NCBI RefSeq assembly: GCF_015832195.1
Contig: NC_052046.1
Coordinates: 47,192,473 to 47,256,472 of the forward strand
Direction of reading: 5' to 3'
Source: Motacilla alba alba
Lineage: Eukaryota > Chordata > Aves > Passeriformes > Motacillidae
Length of the DNA stretch: 64,000 nucleotides
The position numbers were made by a program, and so were the translations under genes. The notes under the pieces are model-generated. The model searched no databases, was not told the DNA's origin, and was given only the letters and a program-made list of their open reading frames with translations. Below are positions 14,301 through 25,564 of this stretch, in pieces. Each line of letters opens with the position of its first letter. The stretch's first letter is position 1.

Positions 14301-15369
14301 TGTGTTAAACTTCTAGCAATTTTTACAGAACTTAAATGTTGAAACTGAATTATTTCAGGACAGGTGTCTGCCACAGCATAAGATGACTTTTGAAAGTTTT
14401 AACACAAGTTTTTCTCTCTTCCTGAGAATAGATCAAGGTACTTGCTTGAGGTGGATCTGTGCTCTGCCTGTAGCAGTTGTATGCCTAACTCATTTGAAAC
14501 ATAGGAAAGAAATGTTTTGTGAACATGTGGCTAAATAATTAGAGATTGCTTTGTAATATAGATTAGTTTTTGGGTTCTGATAATTTTGACTGTTTTATCT
14601 TGCAATATCAGTTTCTTCCTGTCATGGGTAGAATATTGTATACTGGCAGGATGCTGCTACAGAGGCCTGGCATGTGGGCTAGAAAAATGATTTTTCCTGC
14701 CCCAAAGTGTTTCAGTTCCAAAGGCACGGGGATGTATTGTGCAGCATAGGACAAACCCAAGCTAAGTACATACGGTGAATGGATCACTTTCTAGGAAGGG
14801 AATTTTTGAGTAGCAGAAGAAAAGCACAGAAATGCTGAGGTGTACAAAGAAGCTGTTTTCTGACATATCTGGCATATTCTTTCTAATTAAAAAGGTACAA
14901 ACATCTCAAAGAAGTAGGTGGTCCTTTGAAGAAGAAAAATGTGGCTTGCAGTGAAACAATAATGAACAGACATTTTCAAGCAGACCTATTCAGAAAGAGT
15001 AATGAAAGTAGGCTGGTCCATGGAATTCAAGGCAAAATATCTATTTGGTGAAAAGAGGGGGAGTGAGAGAGAAAACAAAAGCCACACTGGATAAGTGCCA
15101 AATTTCCACCAATTTTGATGGAAGAGGAACCAGTTTCTAAAATATGATTTTGTCAATTTATTCTTAGATAATTTTAGTGTTAAGCTAAGGGGAAAAGTAC
15201 CTTACTCTTTAATCTATCTTCTTGCATCTTTCTTTTGAAGGTTCGTACAAAAGATCGTGTCTTTGACAGCATAAGTCATCTCATCAACTATCACCTTGAG
15301 AATAATTTGCCTATAGTTTCTTCAGTGAGTGAACTCTGCCTGCAACAGCCTGCTGAAAGAAAACACTGA
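2292..15369 (+). CDS. SHC3: SHC3 (Shc adaptor protein 3), C-terminal seven coding exons; gene is 5'-partial
   Basis: Shc adaptors bind activated receptor tyrosine kinases through PTB and SH2 domains and recruit Grb2 to start Ras-MAPK signalling; SHC3 (ShcC/N-Shc) is the neuronal member. Seven exons join in frame: 2292-2343, 6333-6459, 7548-7701, 8680-8776, 9652-9846, 11997-12292, 15241-15369. They total 1050 nt, or 349 residues plus TGA. In this partial numbering, residues 1-60 end the PTB domain ([27 protein letters not shown]). The CH1 linker has a YYN motif at 80-82, a YVN motif at 167-169 (both Grb2-type) and DLFDM at 204-208 (adaptin-binding type). The SH2 domain is about 254-345, with the phosphotyrosine-binding FLVR motif at 274-277. 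Wording of the CH1 region and the C-terminus matches SHC3 better than SHC1. Known SHC3 is about 594 residues, so the N-terminus and most of the PTB domain lie left of the window. No frameshift or stop is seen. The gene converges with S1PR3. Confidence 0.96.
2344..6332 (+). other. SHC3 intron
   Basis: Holds C-rich runs at about 2424-2447, a poly(A) run of about 19 at 3001-3019, and an antisense ORF at 3614-3856 listed separately. A short CTG run lies at about 4978-4992. Nothing else is supported. Confidence 0.6.
3614..3856 (-). pseudogene. Unidentified 80-codon antisense ORF in an SHC3 intron, possible gene remnant
   Basis: An ATG-to-TAA frame whose product looks protein-like: a charged helical start ([17 protein letters not shown]), a middle [18 protein letters not shown], and an acidic Ser/Asp-rich tail. 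The family is not recognised. Further upstream on the minus strand (about 5070-4850) another open stretch carries a Lys/Arg-rich segment followed by five Gln codons and more helical-looking sequence, so the two could be pieces of one decayed retrocopy. Against this, no poly(T) tract marks the 3' end and the pieces are separated by stops. It could also be chance. Confidence 0.2.
6333..6459 (+). CDS. SHC3: SHC3 coding exon: end of PTB domain
   Basis: A 127-nt exon between a TTTCATTTAG acceptor and a GTGAGT donor. It encodes [17 protein letters not shown] and then the C-terminal PTB helix FELRFKQYL, which is nearly invariant across Shc proteins. The last two bases join the next exon to complete an Arg codon just before the CH1 linker. 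Confidence 0.96.
6460..7547 (+). other. SHC3 intron
   Basis: Contains a 32-bp tandem duplication (6714-6777, listed separately). Otherwise nothing recognised. Confidence 0.6.
6714..6777. repeat. 32-bp tandem duplication (two copies)
   Basis: The unit starting CCAAGAATGGTCATTATTTG occurs at 6714 and again at 6746, essentially identical. The near-identity suggests a recent slippage or duplication event in the intron. Confidence 0.85.
7548..7701 (+). CDS. SHC3: SHC3 coding exon: CH1 linker with the paired-tyrosine YYN site
   Basis: A 154-nt exon from a CTTATAG acceptor to a GTCAGT donor, ending in phase 0. It opens the CH1 linker and contains HPYYNN, equivalent to the Shc tyrosine pair that recruits Grb2 once phosphorylated, followed by the conserved proline-rich stretch IPPPGGFLD. 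The apparent reading frame running in from about 7492 is intron read-through and is not part of the protein. Confidence 0.96.
7702..8679 (+). other. SHC3 intron
   Basis: No repeat or gene recognised; overlapping open frames near 8194-8452 on both strands look like chance. Confidence 0.6.
8680..8776 (+). CDS. SHC3: SHC3 coding exon: CH1 linker, small exon
   Basis: A 97-nt exon between TCATTCTAG and GTGAGT. It encodes [20 protein letters not shown] and following residues up to a split Gly codon. The aligned mammalian SHC3 stretch also has a tyrosine pair and a GRHLGD-like segment. The region is less conserved than the PTB and SH2 exons, as expected of a linker. Confidence 0.92.
8777..9651 (+). 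other. SHC3 intron
   Basis: AT-rich; no feature recognised. Confidence 0.6.
9652..9846 (+). CDS. SHC3: SHC3 coding exon: CH1 linker with YVNT Grb2 site and DLFDM motif
   Basis: A 195-nt exon between CTTTTCTAG and a donor reading ATGA|GTGAGT. It contains [13 protein letters not shown], the second Grb2-type Tyr-Val-Asn site, and closes with [15 protein letters not shown] is the conserved Shc motif associated with clathrin-adaptor binding. The final A is completed to a Lys codon by the next exon (KPFEDALKN). Confidence 0.95.
9847..11996 (+). other. SHC3 intron
   Basis: No exon or repeat recognised. Confidence 0.6.
11997..12292 (+). CDS. SHC3: SHC3 coding exon: CH1 end and most of the SH2 domain
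   Basis: A 296-nt exon. The acceptor is set at 11995/11996 (CAAG|AGCC), although a second AG lies two bases on; only this choice keeps frame with both neighbours. It encodes KPFEDALKN, a Ser-rich linker, then the SH2 domain from [12 protein letters not shown] through the FLVRKS phosphotyrosine pocket to LLLVDPEGT. The donor is GTAAGC. Confidence 0.97.
12293..15240 (+). other. SHC3 intron splitting the SH2 domain
   Basis: About 2.95 kb between the two SH2-coding exons. Contains a poly(T) run of about 17 near 14269-14285 and no recognised gene or element. Confidence 0.6.
15241..15369 (+). CDS. SHC3: SHC3 terminal coding exon: end of SH2 domain and stop
   Basis: After a pyrimidine-rich acceptor (TTTCTTTTGAAG), 42 codons encode [18 protein letters not shown] and [11 protein letters not shown], followed by TGA at 15367-15369. 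This is the characteristic Shc C-terminus. The exon continues into the 3' UTR. Confidence 0.96.
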   Translation, partial: VRTKDRVFDSISHLINYHLENNLPIVSSVSELCLQQPAERKH

Positions 15370-16515
15370 CTCCAGATAACTCCTTTAGTTATTGTAACTT
15401 GCAAGCTATAACTGGTAGAAATTCCAGATCTGAAAGGAAAATGAAAAAAAAAATTAAAAAACCACCACATATTCACATACATTTCACAAGTATGTTTTAT
15501 TTTAGTTTAAGGAGCCCCATTTCATATGGCCCACTTGAACATTTTCAGTCCTTTATGTGACATGAAATCACATCAGAAGCCTTTCTTAAAAGTAATTTCA
15601 ACAAAATTGTTCAGATTCTCTAATGTGAATGTTGATAATGTATATACACATTATATATAAAAATACAGTATATATTTATATTTTTCAAGTCAGTCTGTTA
15701 ACAGTATAAACTATCTTCTGTGCCATGTGTTTTTACATAAAGAAAAATAACAAGTGTGATTGTTCAGATAAAAAAATAGAATTCAGCAGTCTCAATTTCT
15801 TGAGAAATTTAATATTACAAATCTTATTTCTGATTTTACCTAAGAAGCACAACTATGGGGATTACAGATGGATTATGCTAGTTAACCATGTAAGGAATCT
15901 GAATTCAGTAACTAGTATTCCAACTCAGAAATTTAGCATAAAATGTTTTTTAAAAGCATTATTTACTGTCAGTGATATCAAAAGGATTTTATCTTTCTGA
16001 TGTCAAGTTTGAATTCTTATATGATGCTATTCAAAACATTTGTATCTTACTTTAGCAATGATTTGGTGTGATCTCTATGTGTACAAGGTGTGTGCTTTGA
16101 TTTTTCTAATGATATTGTAACTATATACTGTAACTTCAATTTTTTAATTTCAGTGCTAAGGTTATTTAAAAGTAGTTCTCTGCTTATGGTGAAGATCTAG
16201 GTGTCCTTGAACGAACAGTCTCAAATGAGATTTTGCATACTGATTAGACAAGTTCAAAAAACTTGTGTTTAATAGGCTTAATACAAGTTGTACAGGACTG
16301 TTCAAAGACATATCTGAAAAATCTTTTCTTCTTGTAAGCAGTGAAAACTATCTGAACTCAGTGGTCAGTTTTACAAATGATGTCACTTGCATTTACTTGC
16401 CAAAGCATAACTTCATTTTGGCCTTCAGCAAGTGACAGGTATTGGAAATATATTGTTTTTCTCTAAATATCAAGTTTAAAAAATACACATACAATAAAAA
16501 CACATTTCTGGCAGC
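15370..16515 (+). other. SHC3: SHC3 3' UTR (minimum extent)
   Basis: AT-rich sequence follows the SHC3 stop with no splice or coding signal. The first convincing AATAAA is at 16493-16498; further ones at 19197-19202 and 21316-21321 could give longer forms. An alternating TA stretch lies at about 15640-15680. The true end cannot be set without transcript data. Confidence 0.55.
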
Positions 16516-19305
16516 AATGCCCTTGACTTTTGGTATTGGGAAATGCTTTAAGGGATGTTTGTATTGTTCACATTTAAACATTATATAAAGTTATTTTCCC
16601 ATTCTATGAATCTTATTATGAGTCAAATTCAATAGACACAGTTCCTGTAAATGCAATGCTTGTGCCAGAGTCAAGATTTAGCCTTCAGCAATCCAAGGTC
16701 TTCGCTAGCACCAGTCTCTCAAATCAAATCTTCAGACTTGATTCATAAAAACTCAGCAGGGTAAGTCCAGGTTAAGTGCTTGCCTACCCCGCAGTATACT
16801 TAAAGTTACATTTAGTTCTAAGAATTTGCTAGGTTTAAAAATTTGTCACACCATAATCAAACTGACTGAAGGATTCACTTACAATATATTCAGCAGGACT
16901 ATCATGTTAAAATTCTGAAATAACTTTCTTGTACTTTCTGCTTTAAAATATGAAGTTGCAACTTGAAAATTTGATTTTGAGTAATCTCAGAACTGAAAAT
17001 GATTGAGACACCTAAGACTAATCATGCACCTATATAAAAATACACTTGATTCTGTAATTAGGGCATCCAGAAGCCAAACTAAGACATTAGTGAACAAAAT
17101 GCTTGTAATTAATTTTACTAAAGATAGATATTATTGATATTTCTAGGTCTGAATGGGAGCTGAGAGCTAAGGAGACCAAGTAAATGCTGAATTCAACTCA
17201 GATCAGTATGGCACTGAGTTTAGTGGAATTCTTAAAATTTTGTTTTACTAGGCTGGGAGTGGCAAGGAAAGAGGAACAGATCTTATATGCCAAAGTAGTA
17301 TCCAACAAAATTATTTTGTTCGAGAGTCTCACAAAATGACTTTACTTGCCCATGTCTCACCATATTCCAGTTTAATTTATCCCAGCTGCCACTTTTTTCG
17401 TATATAATGCTTGTTATTCCATGCTTTAACCTTCCTGTAGCCGTGTCCTGGAAAGTTTTTACTGTGATATCACTACCTATAAGAGAAGGTGTCTTTTTAT
17501 CTTTGAATATTGCATATCATTTCAGTAAAATCTGCTGCATACTCTGCACACTCTTATATGTCTTCAAGCAGCCCACCTGCTCCCTATGTCCATTTTGGAT
17601 TCCTAAGTATCCTGAGAAATTGTGACAAGATTTAGGTGTATGAATTTAAATCACTAAATATACACAAAAATAAATATCTTAATTTTTTTGCTACTGTCCT
17701 AGCTGTAGCTTTAATAACTTAGCAGCCACTTAGCTTCATGTTTTGGAAATTAAAGCTGATGCCAAGGAGACACAAAATGAAACTGTTTGACAGAAATACT
17801 GAATTTCCCAGACTATATTTCACAAACTGTGCCTCCAGGGGAATGTGGCTATTTTGAGTTGCTCTGTCAGCACAGCCAATTTGCGCAGCTCAGCACATCC
17901 TCTGATGATGCAAAGGTTACATACATTGTGCCTAGATGCAATGTGGTCCCAGACGGCAATAGTGTCACTGCATTGAGACAGAGCCCTGCTGACACGGTGG
18001 GCCAGCAGATCCTGCCTGGCCACGTGAGCACACAGAGGCTTTTCTACATCACTGGGAGACACACAGTCTCACAACTGTCCAGAAAGGAAGAGCATGTGTG
18101 CTGCTCCGTACTTTATTTGTGGATCCAGCCATGTTTTTTTACCTGTCACTCTTGTAGATTTGGCTTTCCCCTTTATGAAAAGGGCAAATAAACTGTAAAA
18201 CTGTTTGGATAACAGCTCCAAACCAGTTGTCATTAGACCAATTTTAAGCTGATTTCAACAAGAACTAATTGAACCTGCTAGAGCGGCTGGGCTCACTTCT
18301 GTGAGGAGCCAACACTGCCACCAATTTAAGAGAAGTAAAAGTATACAATAGACTTAAATGCTGAGAAGTTAGCTGAAAACCTGACAACTGACAGCATAAT
18401 AATGTGAGTCTTTTAATGTTCACCTTTGGTTTGGCGTACCTCACCTTTTTAATTATTTTTTAATGCAATCTCAAGGACTAGACATCTGCTTGTGGTAATT
18501 CAGTACCTGACTTCAAGAAGTGGAATTTTACTGAATGAAAAACATTTCTAGACTCAATAGAAATCACTGAAATTAGGTGATATTGTAGTACCTTTTGATG
18601 TTTTTCCAGCAAAAAGCTGAGAAGTCAGAACTGTAACTCTAAATATCCTGCAAGACTGTCTACATTGGTTTTGAGTCCTATCTGATTAACAGTTTTGATT
18701 TCAGTCATGTTGCAACTACAGGAACGAATGACAATGAAAACACATGCAATGACTTTAAACAAAGAACATTTATATGTGAACCAGATGATTTTGATTACTT
18801 TTATTGCAGATCTAGACTAATTATTAAGTTAAAAAAATTCATCCAGGGTTGCTGGCAGTGATAGGCTGCACATATAGGTACAATCATGTTCCCAAACTGT
18901 TCATTGTTTCAGATGCTTCAGAAGCAATGAAACCTGAAAATATGGTTTGAAAACTGAATTACCTTCAGACAAATGGGTGTTTGTTCAGAGTGAGAAGTTG
19001 CAGCTTCCCTTTCCTTAGTGCAAGAAGAGAATGTTGAAACTTACCCTGCCTGGCTGGTCACCATATGAGAAGATGCAATTTCCATGGCTTAATGCCTACC
19101 TTTTTGCCCAGTTATACACATGTTTCACTCCATTTCCTACAGGGTTCACAATGGGAAGTAACAGTGGTTCTGCCAAAACCTGTCTGCCAGACATTCAATA
19201 AAAGCTTGAACAAAGGACATGGTCCTGGGACCAAGACTTCAGTGCAAAATGTGCAAATGGAACAAAATGTTTAACAGTCTGGTAAATGTCACCTGCCAGC
19301 ACTAA

Positions 19306-19375
19306 GTTTTCTATTGCCTATATTGTATTTCTATAGCCTATATATAGGCTAAGTTTTCTATAGCCTATATTCATA
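19306..19375. repeat. Local duplication with an 18-bp perfect palindrome
   Basis: TAGCCTATATATAGGCTA at 19334-19351 equals its own reverse complement. The sequence AAGTTTTCTAT(A/T)GCCTATATT is present on either side with a spacing of about 45 bp, so this is a small imperfect duplication of a TATAGCC-rich unit. Confidence 0.8.
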
Positions 19376-20419
19376 CTTTTTCCACACTGTGGAATAATAT
19401 ACTCACATTTCTTATCACCATGGTCCCCAGGCATCATATGAAGTAAGATGAGGAGAATTTAAAAGAAATTATACTGTAGTGTGATTGCTGCTGGCACATC
19501 AATATCAGATACCAGATATAATGTATTAATAATAGAATTGATGCATATTTAGAAATTTGTCAGTAGACTTGAGCAAAGTCAAAACAGCAAGGTTTTGCAC
19601 CTTCAAGGAAATTTGCAGTTATTAGAGGGATATTTGGAATTTGTGAATACTCTGAAAAAAGATTACAAATCCTGCTTTCAAAACTTTTTTCTTATCTTCC
19701 AATGTCTTATCCAAAGTAAGTGGTAGAACCAAGAATTTATATTAAGTAAATAATAATCCATATTTGCATAAATGAATTCTGAGCTGAAGTAAGAGACATA
19801 CTTCCCTTTTTATCTGCCTGACAGTTTCAAAATATGTCTGCATAAAATCTAAATTCAGACATACCTTAGTGTACTGTCAAAACCGCTTTGACTTACTTGG
19901 TCTTTTTTGTACAAGCTGAGGTTTTCACTCTTCACACATTCATGTGTGTTCAAAGCTGTCAAAATAATTGGTGAATTTTCACTTAATGCTCTGTGATCTG
20001 CTGGACTTACTCTACTTACTCACATACAGGGTCTGTGGACCTTGGTCATATCTGCATTGGATGCAGCTGGAATGAGGGCACGGCCTTGGAAAAGATAACA
20101 TGGACATACAATTCACCTGCAGTTAACCAAAGGCTTGGATAGAGAGTGAAAAGCTGTCTTGGGAGAGAAAACTTCAGGGATAAGAAATGTGAAGCCTGGA
20201 AACATGAGCCAGTAGGCATTTAAGCCACTAATGAGAATAGAGACTTGTTGCCAAATTATAAGCAAACTAATTGGTTGGTAGAGTTAAAGCAGAACCTCTG
20301 GGGATACAAAGCCTACTGCTCATCTCTTATTGAGACGTTTATTTTCAAAAGCCCTGATCTGTTCCTCTGCACACTCCAAAGTAAACATCTCCTAAGGCTT
20401 CCAGGGAGAAAATACAGGG

Positions 20420-20420
<1 letters not shown>

Positions 20421-20457
<37 letters not shown>
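20421..20457. repeat. Poly(T) tract, 37 bases
   Basis: An uninterrupted run of 37 T. It could be a simple mononucleotide repeat or the poly(A) tail of a minus-strand retrocopy lying to its right; the sequence to the right was not recognised as any transcript. Open frames crossing it encode only Phe or Lys runs and are artefacts. Confidence 0.9.
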
Positions 20458-20458
<1 letters not shown>

Positions 20459-22635
20459 TCGCAGTAATGGGGATAAGATTTCAGAGCTACACATTTCTAG
20501 CAAAAGCACCATACAAAGAGAGAGTGTTTCAACCTTGTTTGACAACACAGCAGCACAACAGGTCATGGAAACCAAAGGAAGAAAGAAGCTAGAACTAGGT
20601 GACTCATTCTGCTACCCTACTGAGTAAGAGACAGTGCAGATGACTCAGAAAACAAAGGTAGCCTCAGAATTTGAGATTAAGATGCAGAGTTACACTTTAT
20701 GCAGCTATCATGAAGATCAAATAAAGTCCAGGTCAAATGGAAGCTTTTTCCAGCAGTCCTCCTTTTTCTTCCGTGAGGAACAAGACATCAAACACACCCA
20801 GGCATACATTAATTCAAAATTAAGTGAAATTTTCTATTAAGTGAAGAATGTGAAGATTATATTTAGTATATATTTGTGTCCTTTTTGTCTGGATTGCTGT
20901 GATAACTGCTTCTTAGTAAAGTCCTGCAGAGTTAAAACTTGAAAGAAGCTAGGTTTCTTCTTTCGAAGTAAATGTTTTTCTTTGCATTGTGTGGGCAGCA
21001 ACAAAAAAACTAAAAAGTGACTATTTTGCTGTAAAAAGAAGTTTTATTGTACAATTGTTATTTAATAATATTTATTACTTTTAGAAACATTTTTAACTGA
21101 GAGTTGCAGGAAAAAAATGTATGTGGAAATATTGTGATAATTTATATTCCTAACCACTTTTGTGAATCTCAAGTCTTTGCCTCTCTGCTGACTGTGATAT
21201 TTTAGCTATGGAGACAAATTTTGTCTCTGAGGAAGTCCTTGAGCAATGTAGTTTGGAATATAAGTGTCATGCAACTGTTTTCTGATTATTCGGTTTGTAT
21301 ATGTTTAACCAAAGTAATAAAAGAGTGAGCACTATTACTAGATTGGAATGCATGTAAAGTGGGCTTGAGTCTATTCTCTTATGCTCAGGTTCCTTAATGA
21401 AGTTTATTTTCTGGGTTTGGGATTGGGCTTGGGAGCCCCATCTGTGTCTTGTGCCTCCCAACCTGAAGGGAGGCACATTTTCTAGCAGAATGTGTGCCAT
21501 TCCAAAAGATTCACCTGGATACTGAATATTAGTAAGTCAATCAATTGCTCAGCCCAGTAGAATCAGGGATGAAAAATTTCAGAGGCCCAAATGACACACG
21601 AGGACTTGGACCTCAGCTACACTGACCTTACACCACCACAGGAGGTCCACGATCTTTGACAGAGAAAACACACGTGTTTGTTTTCAATGAATACTACTTT
21701 TGTGAGAACATGCAAGTGTTAACACATGACCTCCTTCTGAGCCAGATGATGCCCTGTCCTGTAAAGGTAGCTTTCCTACTTGGCACACTGAATAGGTGAG
21801 AATAGAAAAGGGTAGTCCACTCCATGATGTGTCCGTGGAGAGTGACTGCAAGGACAAGAGCAGCCACTTTGTGAGCTGTGGGGAGGAAAATGTCTCCACG
21901 TCAGCAGGAAACGTAGCTCTGCTGAGCTCTAACCCTTGTCTTCTTCCTCCACTGACCATGTCTTCTTACAAAGGCCCTTCCTTCTCTTTTAACCACTTGG
22001 ACAAAAGCTGAGCCTAAGCATGCCTCAGGAAGTTATGCTGCTCTTGGGGAGAAGAAATGCAGCTCTGAATGCATCAGGGGCACCTGCAACTCTGCATGCC
22101 TCTGCACAGTGCCTCCAGCCTTCTTCAGGTTCTGGGGGGCCACAGGACAACAGCAGAAACCCCCAATCATTGCTGCTGTACCTGAGCCCCATGAGTCTGG
22201 CCACGAGAAGGAAGTTTCTCCAGGCCTAGTGTGGCCTAGGTTCCCAACTCCTGCTGGGAGTGTCCTTGTGTTGGCAGGTGAAATGGCACCAGCAGGTGAA
22301 CACCAGCACATCTCCGCTCAGAAGGAGCTGACTGCCCACTTTCAGACGTTTAGGAACCAAGCTTTTTGGTGCCTGGCACTTTATCTACAGGTGTGTTTTC
22401 CATTTCTTTACTAGAGCAGTTAGAAACAAGCCTTGAAGGCAGCACAAAGCTTCACTACAGTCACTTCCTGCAAAATGTCCCTTTCCAGGGAGCAGCCATG
22501 CCTGGCATAACTGGAGCAGACAGCCCTCCAAGCAGATAGGCCAATGGACTGACCCTTCTCCCAGAAAGCAGAGACAAAGCCTTCCTCCAGCTCTGGGGAT
22601 GGCAGATGCAGAGCCTGCCACCCTCAGCTCCATAG

Positions 22636-24640
22636 CATTCACAGAATATAATGTAATATCCTGAGCTGTAAAGGATCCATCAGGATCATCACGTTCAATA
22701 CCTGGCGCTGCACAAACATCCCAAGAATCATACCTTGTGCCTGAGAGTCCAAATGTTTCTTTGTAATGAAAAGGCTTGGTGCTGTGGCCCCTTCTCTGGG
22801 GGGCCCGTTCCAGTGCCCTACCACCCTCTGGGTGAAAAGCCTTTCCTTAATATACAACTGAAACTTCCCCTGACTCAGCTTCATGCTGTTTCCTCAAGGT
22901 CTGTCGCTGGTCATGACAGTGAAGAGGTCCCCTCCCCTCATGACGATGTTATAGACCACAGTGACATCTTCCCTCGGTCTCCTCCAAGCTGAAAAGACAA
23001 GACACAACTGCTCCTCACACAGCTTCCCCTCCAAACACTTCACCATCCTCATCCTTCTATTGGACATTCTCCAATAGCTTAATATCTTTTATATTGTGGT
23101 GCCCAAACCAGCCCCCTGCACATAAAGTGAAGCTGGCCCAGTGCAGAGCAGAACAGGACAATCCTCTCCATTGCCTGGCTGGTGATGCTGTGCCTGATGC
23201 ACCCCAGGACAGGGTTGGCCCTCCTGGCTGCCAGGGCACTGCTGACTCATATTCAGCTTGCCATCGAGCAGGATCCTCAAGTCTGTTTCCTCACTGCTGC
23301 TCTCCAGGGTCTTATTCTCCAGCCTCTCATTCCCCCCAGTCTACACACACAACCAGGGCTCAACTATCACAGGTGCAGAATCCAACACTTGCCCTTATTA
23401 AAATTCTTGTGGTTGGTGATTGCCCAGTCCTCAAATTTATTGAGGTCTCTGCAGGGCCTCTCTGCCTTTGAGGGAGATGGCAGCTTCCCCCAATGTAGTA
23501 TCATCAGCTAAATTGCTTGGTATTCCACCAAGTCATCCAAGTCATTTCTGGAGATGTTGAAGAGCACAGGGCTGAGGACAGGGCCCTGAGGTTCCCTACC
23601 AGCGACAGGTCCCCAGTCTGATGTCAGCCCATTCACTGTAACCCTTTGTGTTTGACCCATGAGCCAGCTGCTCACCCATCACAGGATGTGTTCACCCAGC
23701 TGTGGGCTGGACATTTTGTCCAGAAGGATTCTGAAAGAGATATTACGAAAAGCTTTGCTGAAACCCTGAAAGATTACATCAACTGGCTTCCCTTAATCAA
23801 CAAAGCGGGCTACCTTGTCACAGAATGAAATCATGTTTGACAAGCAGGACTCTACCCTCTCATGAAGCTGTGTGGGCTGTGACTGATGAATGCATTGTCT
23901 TCCAGGTTTTCAATACCTCTCAGAGTAATCTTGACCATGATTTCACTGGGCACTGAAACAAAAATGACAGGCCTGTAGTTTCCAGGGTCCTCCTTCCTAC
24001 CACTTTTGAAATTTGAGACAACATTCTCCAGCTTTCGGTCAGCTGAGACCTCTCTGGATTCCCCAAACCCCATGAATATCATTGAGAGAGATTTTGCAAC
24101 GATAACAATAGCTCTTCAAGGAGTCTTGAATAAATCCCAGTCAGGTCCCATAGATTTGTAAGGATCCAGCTCGAGCACCAGGTCCCACACAACTTCAGGG
24201 TCAACTGGGAGTTGAAAATTCTTGCAGTCATGGTTCTGGAAACTCAGGGCACAGAGCCTCCCTTGGTCTGTTATCCGCGTTGAAGACAGAGGCAAAGAAT
24301 GCATTAAACACGTCTACCTAGTCCATGCCCCTGTTTGTGATGTGACCATCCTCACCTGTAATGGGCTGGCTTTATTTCTAAGACACCCTTTTGTCACTGA
24401 TATTGAAGTAACTCTTTTTATTGTTCCCTACATTTCTGGCAGCTTCATCTGCAACTGAGATTTGACAACAAGAATTTTCTCCCTACACTGGCAAACAGCA
24501 TCTCAATATTCTTTCCATGTCACCTGACCTTGCTTCCACTGGGCACAGACCTTCCATTTTAGTCTCATTTCCAAGAGAAGACCCCTGTTTAACCAAGCCA
24601 GCCTTCTGCCTCTGGAGTACTGCATTCAGGCACAACACCC
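22636..24640 (-). mobile_element. CR1 LINE, 5'-truncated, decayed copy
   Basis: Read on the plus strand, the left end matches the reverse complement of the avian CR1 3' terminus (degenerate CACAGAATATAATG, then CATCAGGATCATCACGTTCA). Further right, minus-strand frames at 23852-24082 and 24116-24304 encode recognisable reverse-transcriptase pieces (GRKEDPGNYRPV, and a YKSMGPD-like segment), interrupted by stops and frameshifts. CR1 is the dominant bird LINE and copies itself by target-primed reverse transcription; this copy cannot. It lies between the convergent 3' ends of SHC3 and S1PR3. Exact right boundary is uncertain by about 100 bp. Confidence 0.88.
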
Positions 24641-25560
24641 AGAGACACAGAGTTTAAATGAATGTTTTCCATAGAAGGCCAAAACCTTTTCAAAATTCAT
24701 AGAAAAATGACTGCTACTTGACACCTTTAGTTTAAAGGTTTGAGATTTTTTTAATTAGAAGGTTTCAAAATGTTTCTGGTACCTAGTGATTTGAAAACAT
24801 TCACTAAGACTGTTGGCAATAAAAGACTCTTGGAAAGCAGATTGTGAAAACCTTTATTTTCTCCATAGGTGACTGGATTTGCATTTATTTAATAATCCAT
24901 AATCAAAACAAATATTCCAATTCATTAAATAGTATGAATGAAAGGCTTCTTAGCCTTTGCTCCATGCAAAACCAATTGGAAAAGAAAACCAAATTCGGTT
25001 TCCTGTATGCTCAAATCAGCCTGGATGACAAAAGGTTAGATTCTGGGATGTGTTTGGAGGAATTTTTTATTATTTTAGGGTGAAAGAAGATATTCTCCAT
25101 CTTTTTCCAGCTTCAAGGGTAAGTCATCTTCCTGGCTGTTCAAGGTCCACTGTTAAACTCTTGACTTGTCCTAATTTAAATTCTGCTCTGAAATCTATGC
25201 CTTATCTAGTACTTTCCAATGGGATGGACTCACTGAAGATTGTACTGACAATAGGTTTTTTTTCTCCAGTCATAAGTACTTTGTAAATTGTATTAGCAAT
25301 GTTACATGTGAAGCCATGAATCTTAGAAACCTGCTTCAAGTACAGCAGGGTAGTGAACTAACAAAATATCCCCACAGCTCCTAAATAAGAGAAGGAAATC
25401 AAAGTAGAGTGAAATGGTTTTGTACTAACAAGCAATCACATGGCCTTTAACAGTGGAGTTCTTTGCATTACTTGTACCTTGCACCAATACTGACAATAGC
25501 TAAGTCTAGAAAGCAGATGTCAAACTTTTATTGTACATCTTTTCAGACTTTGGCCATCAA
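24641..25560. other. Short intergenic stretch between CR1 and the S1PR3 3' end
   Basis: AT-rich with no recognised exon or repeat. May include extended 3' UTR of either convergent gene. Confidence 0.5.
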
Positions 25561-25564
25561 AATT

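Larger units (their letters stand above)
16516..22635. other. Region downstream of SHC3, possibly long 3' UTR or intergenic
   Basis: No coding exon recognised. AATAAA hexamers at 19197 and 21316 on the plus strand leave room for extended SHC3 3' UTR isoforms. Contains an 18-bp palindrome within a local duplication (19306-19375) and a 37-base T run (20421-20457). Open frames at 17787-18191 and 21684-22414 lack recognisable similarity. Confidence 0.5.

Noticed and set aside
22020..23511. Several open frames of 60-125 codons near and within the CR1
   Set aside because: Those right of 22636 are antisense shadows of the CR1 element; those to the left show no similarity.
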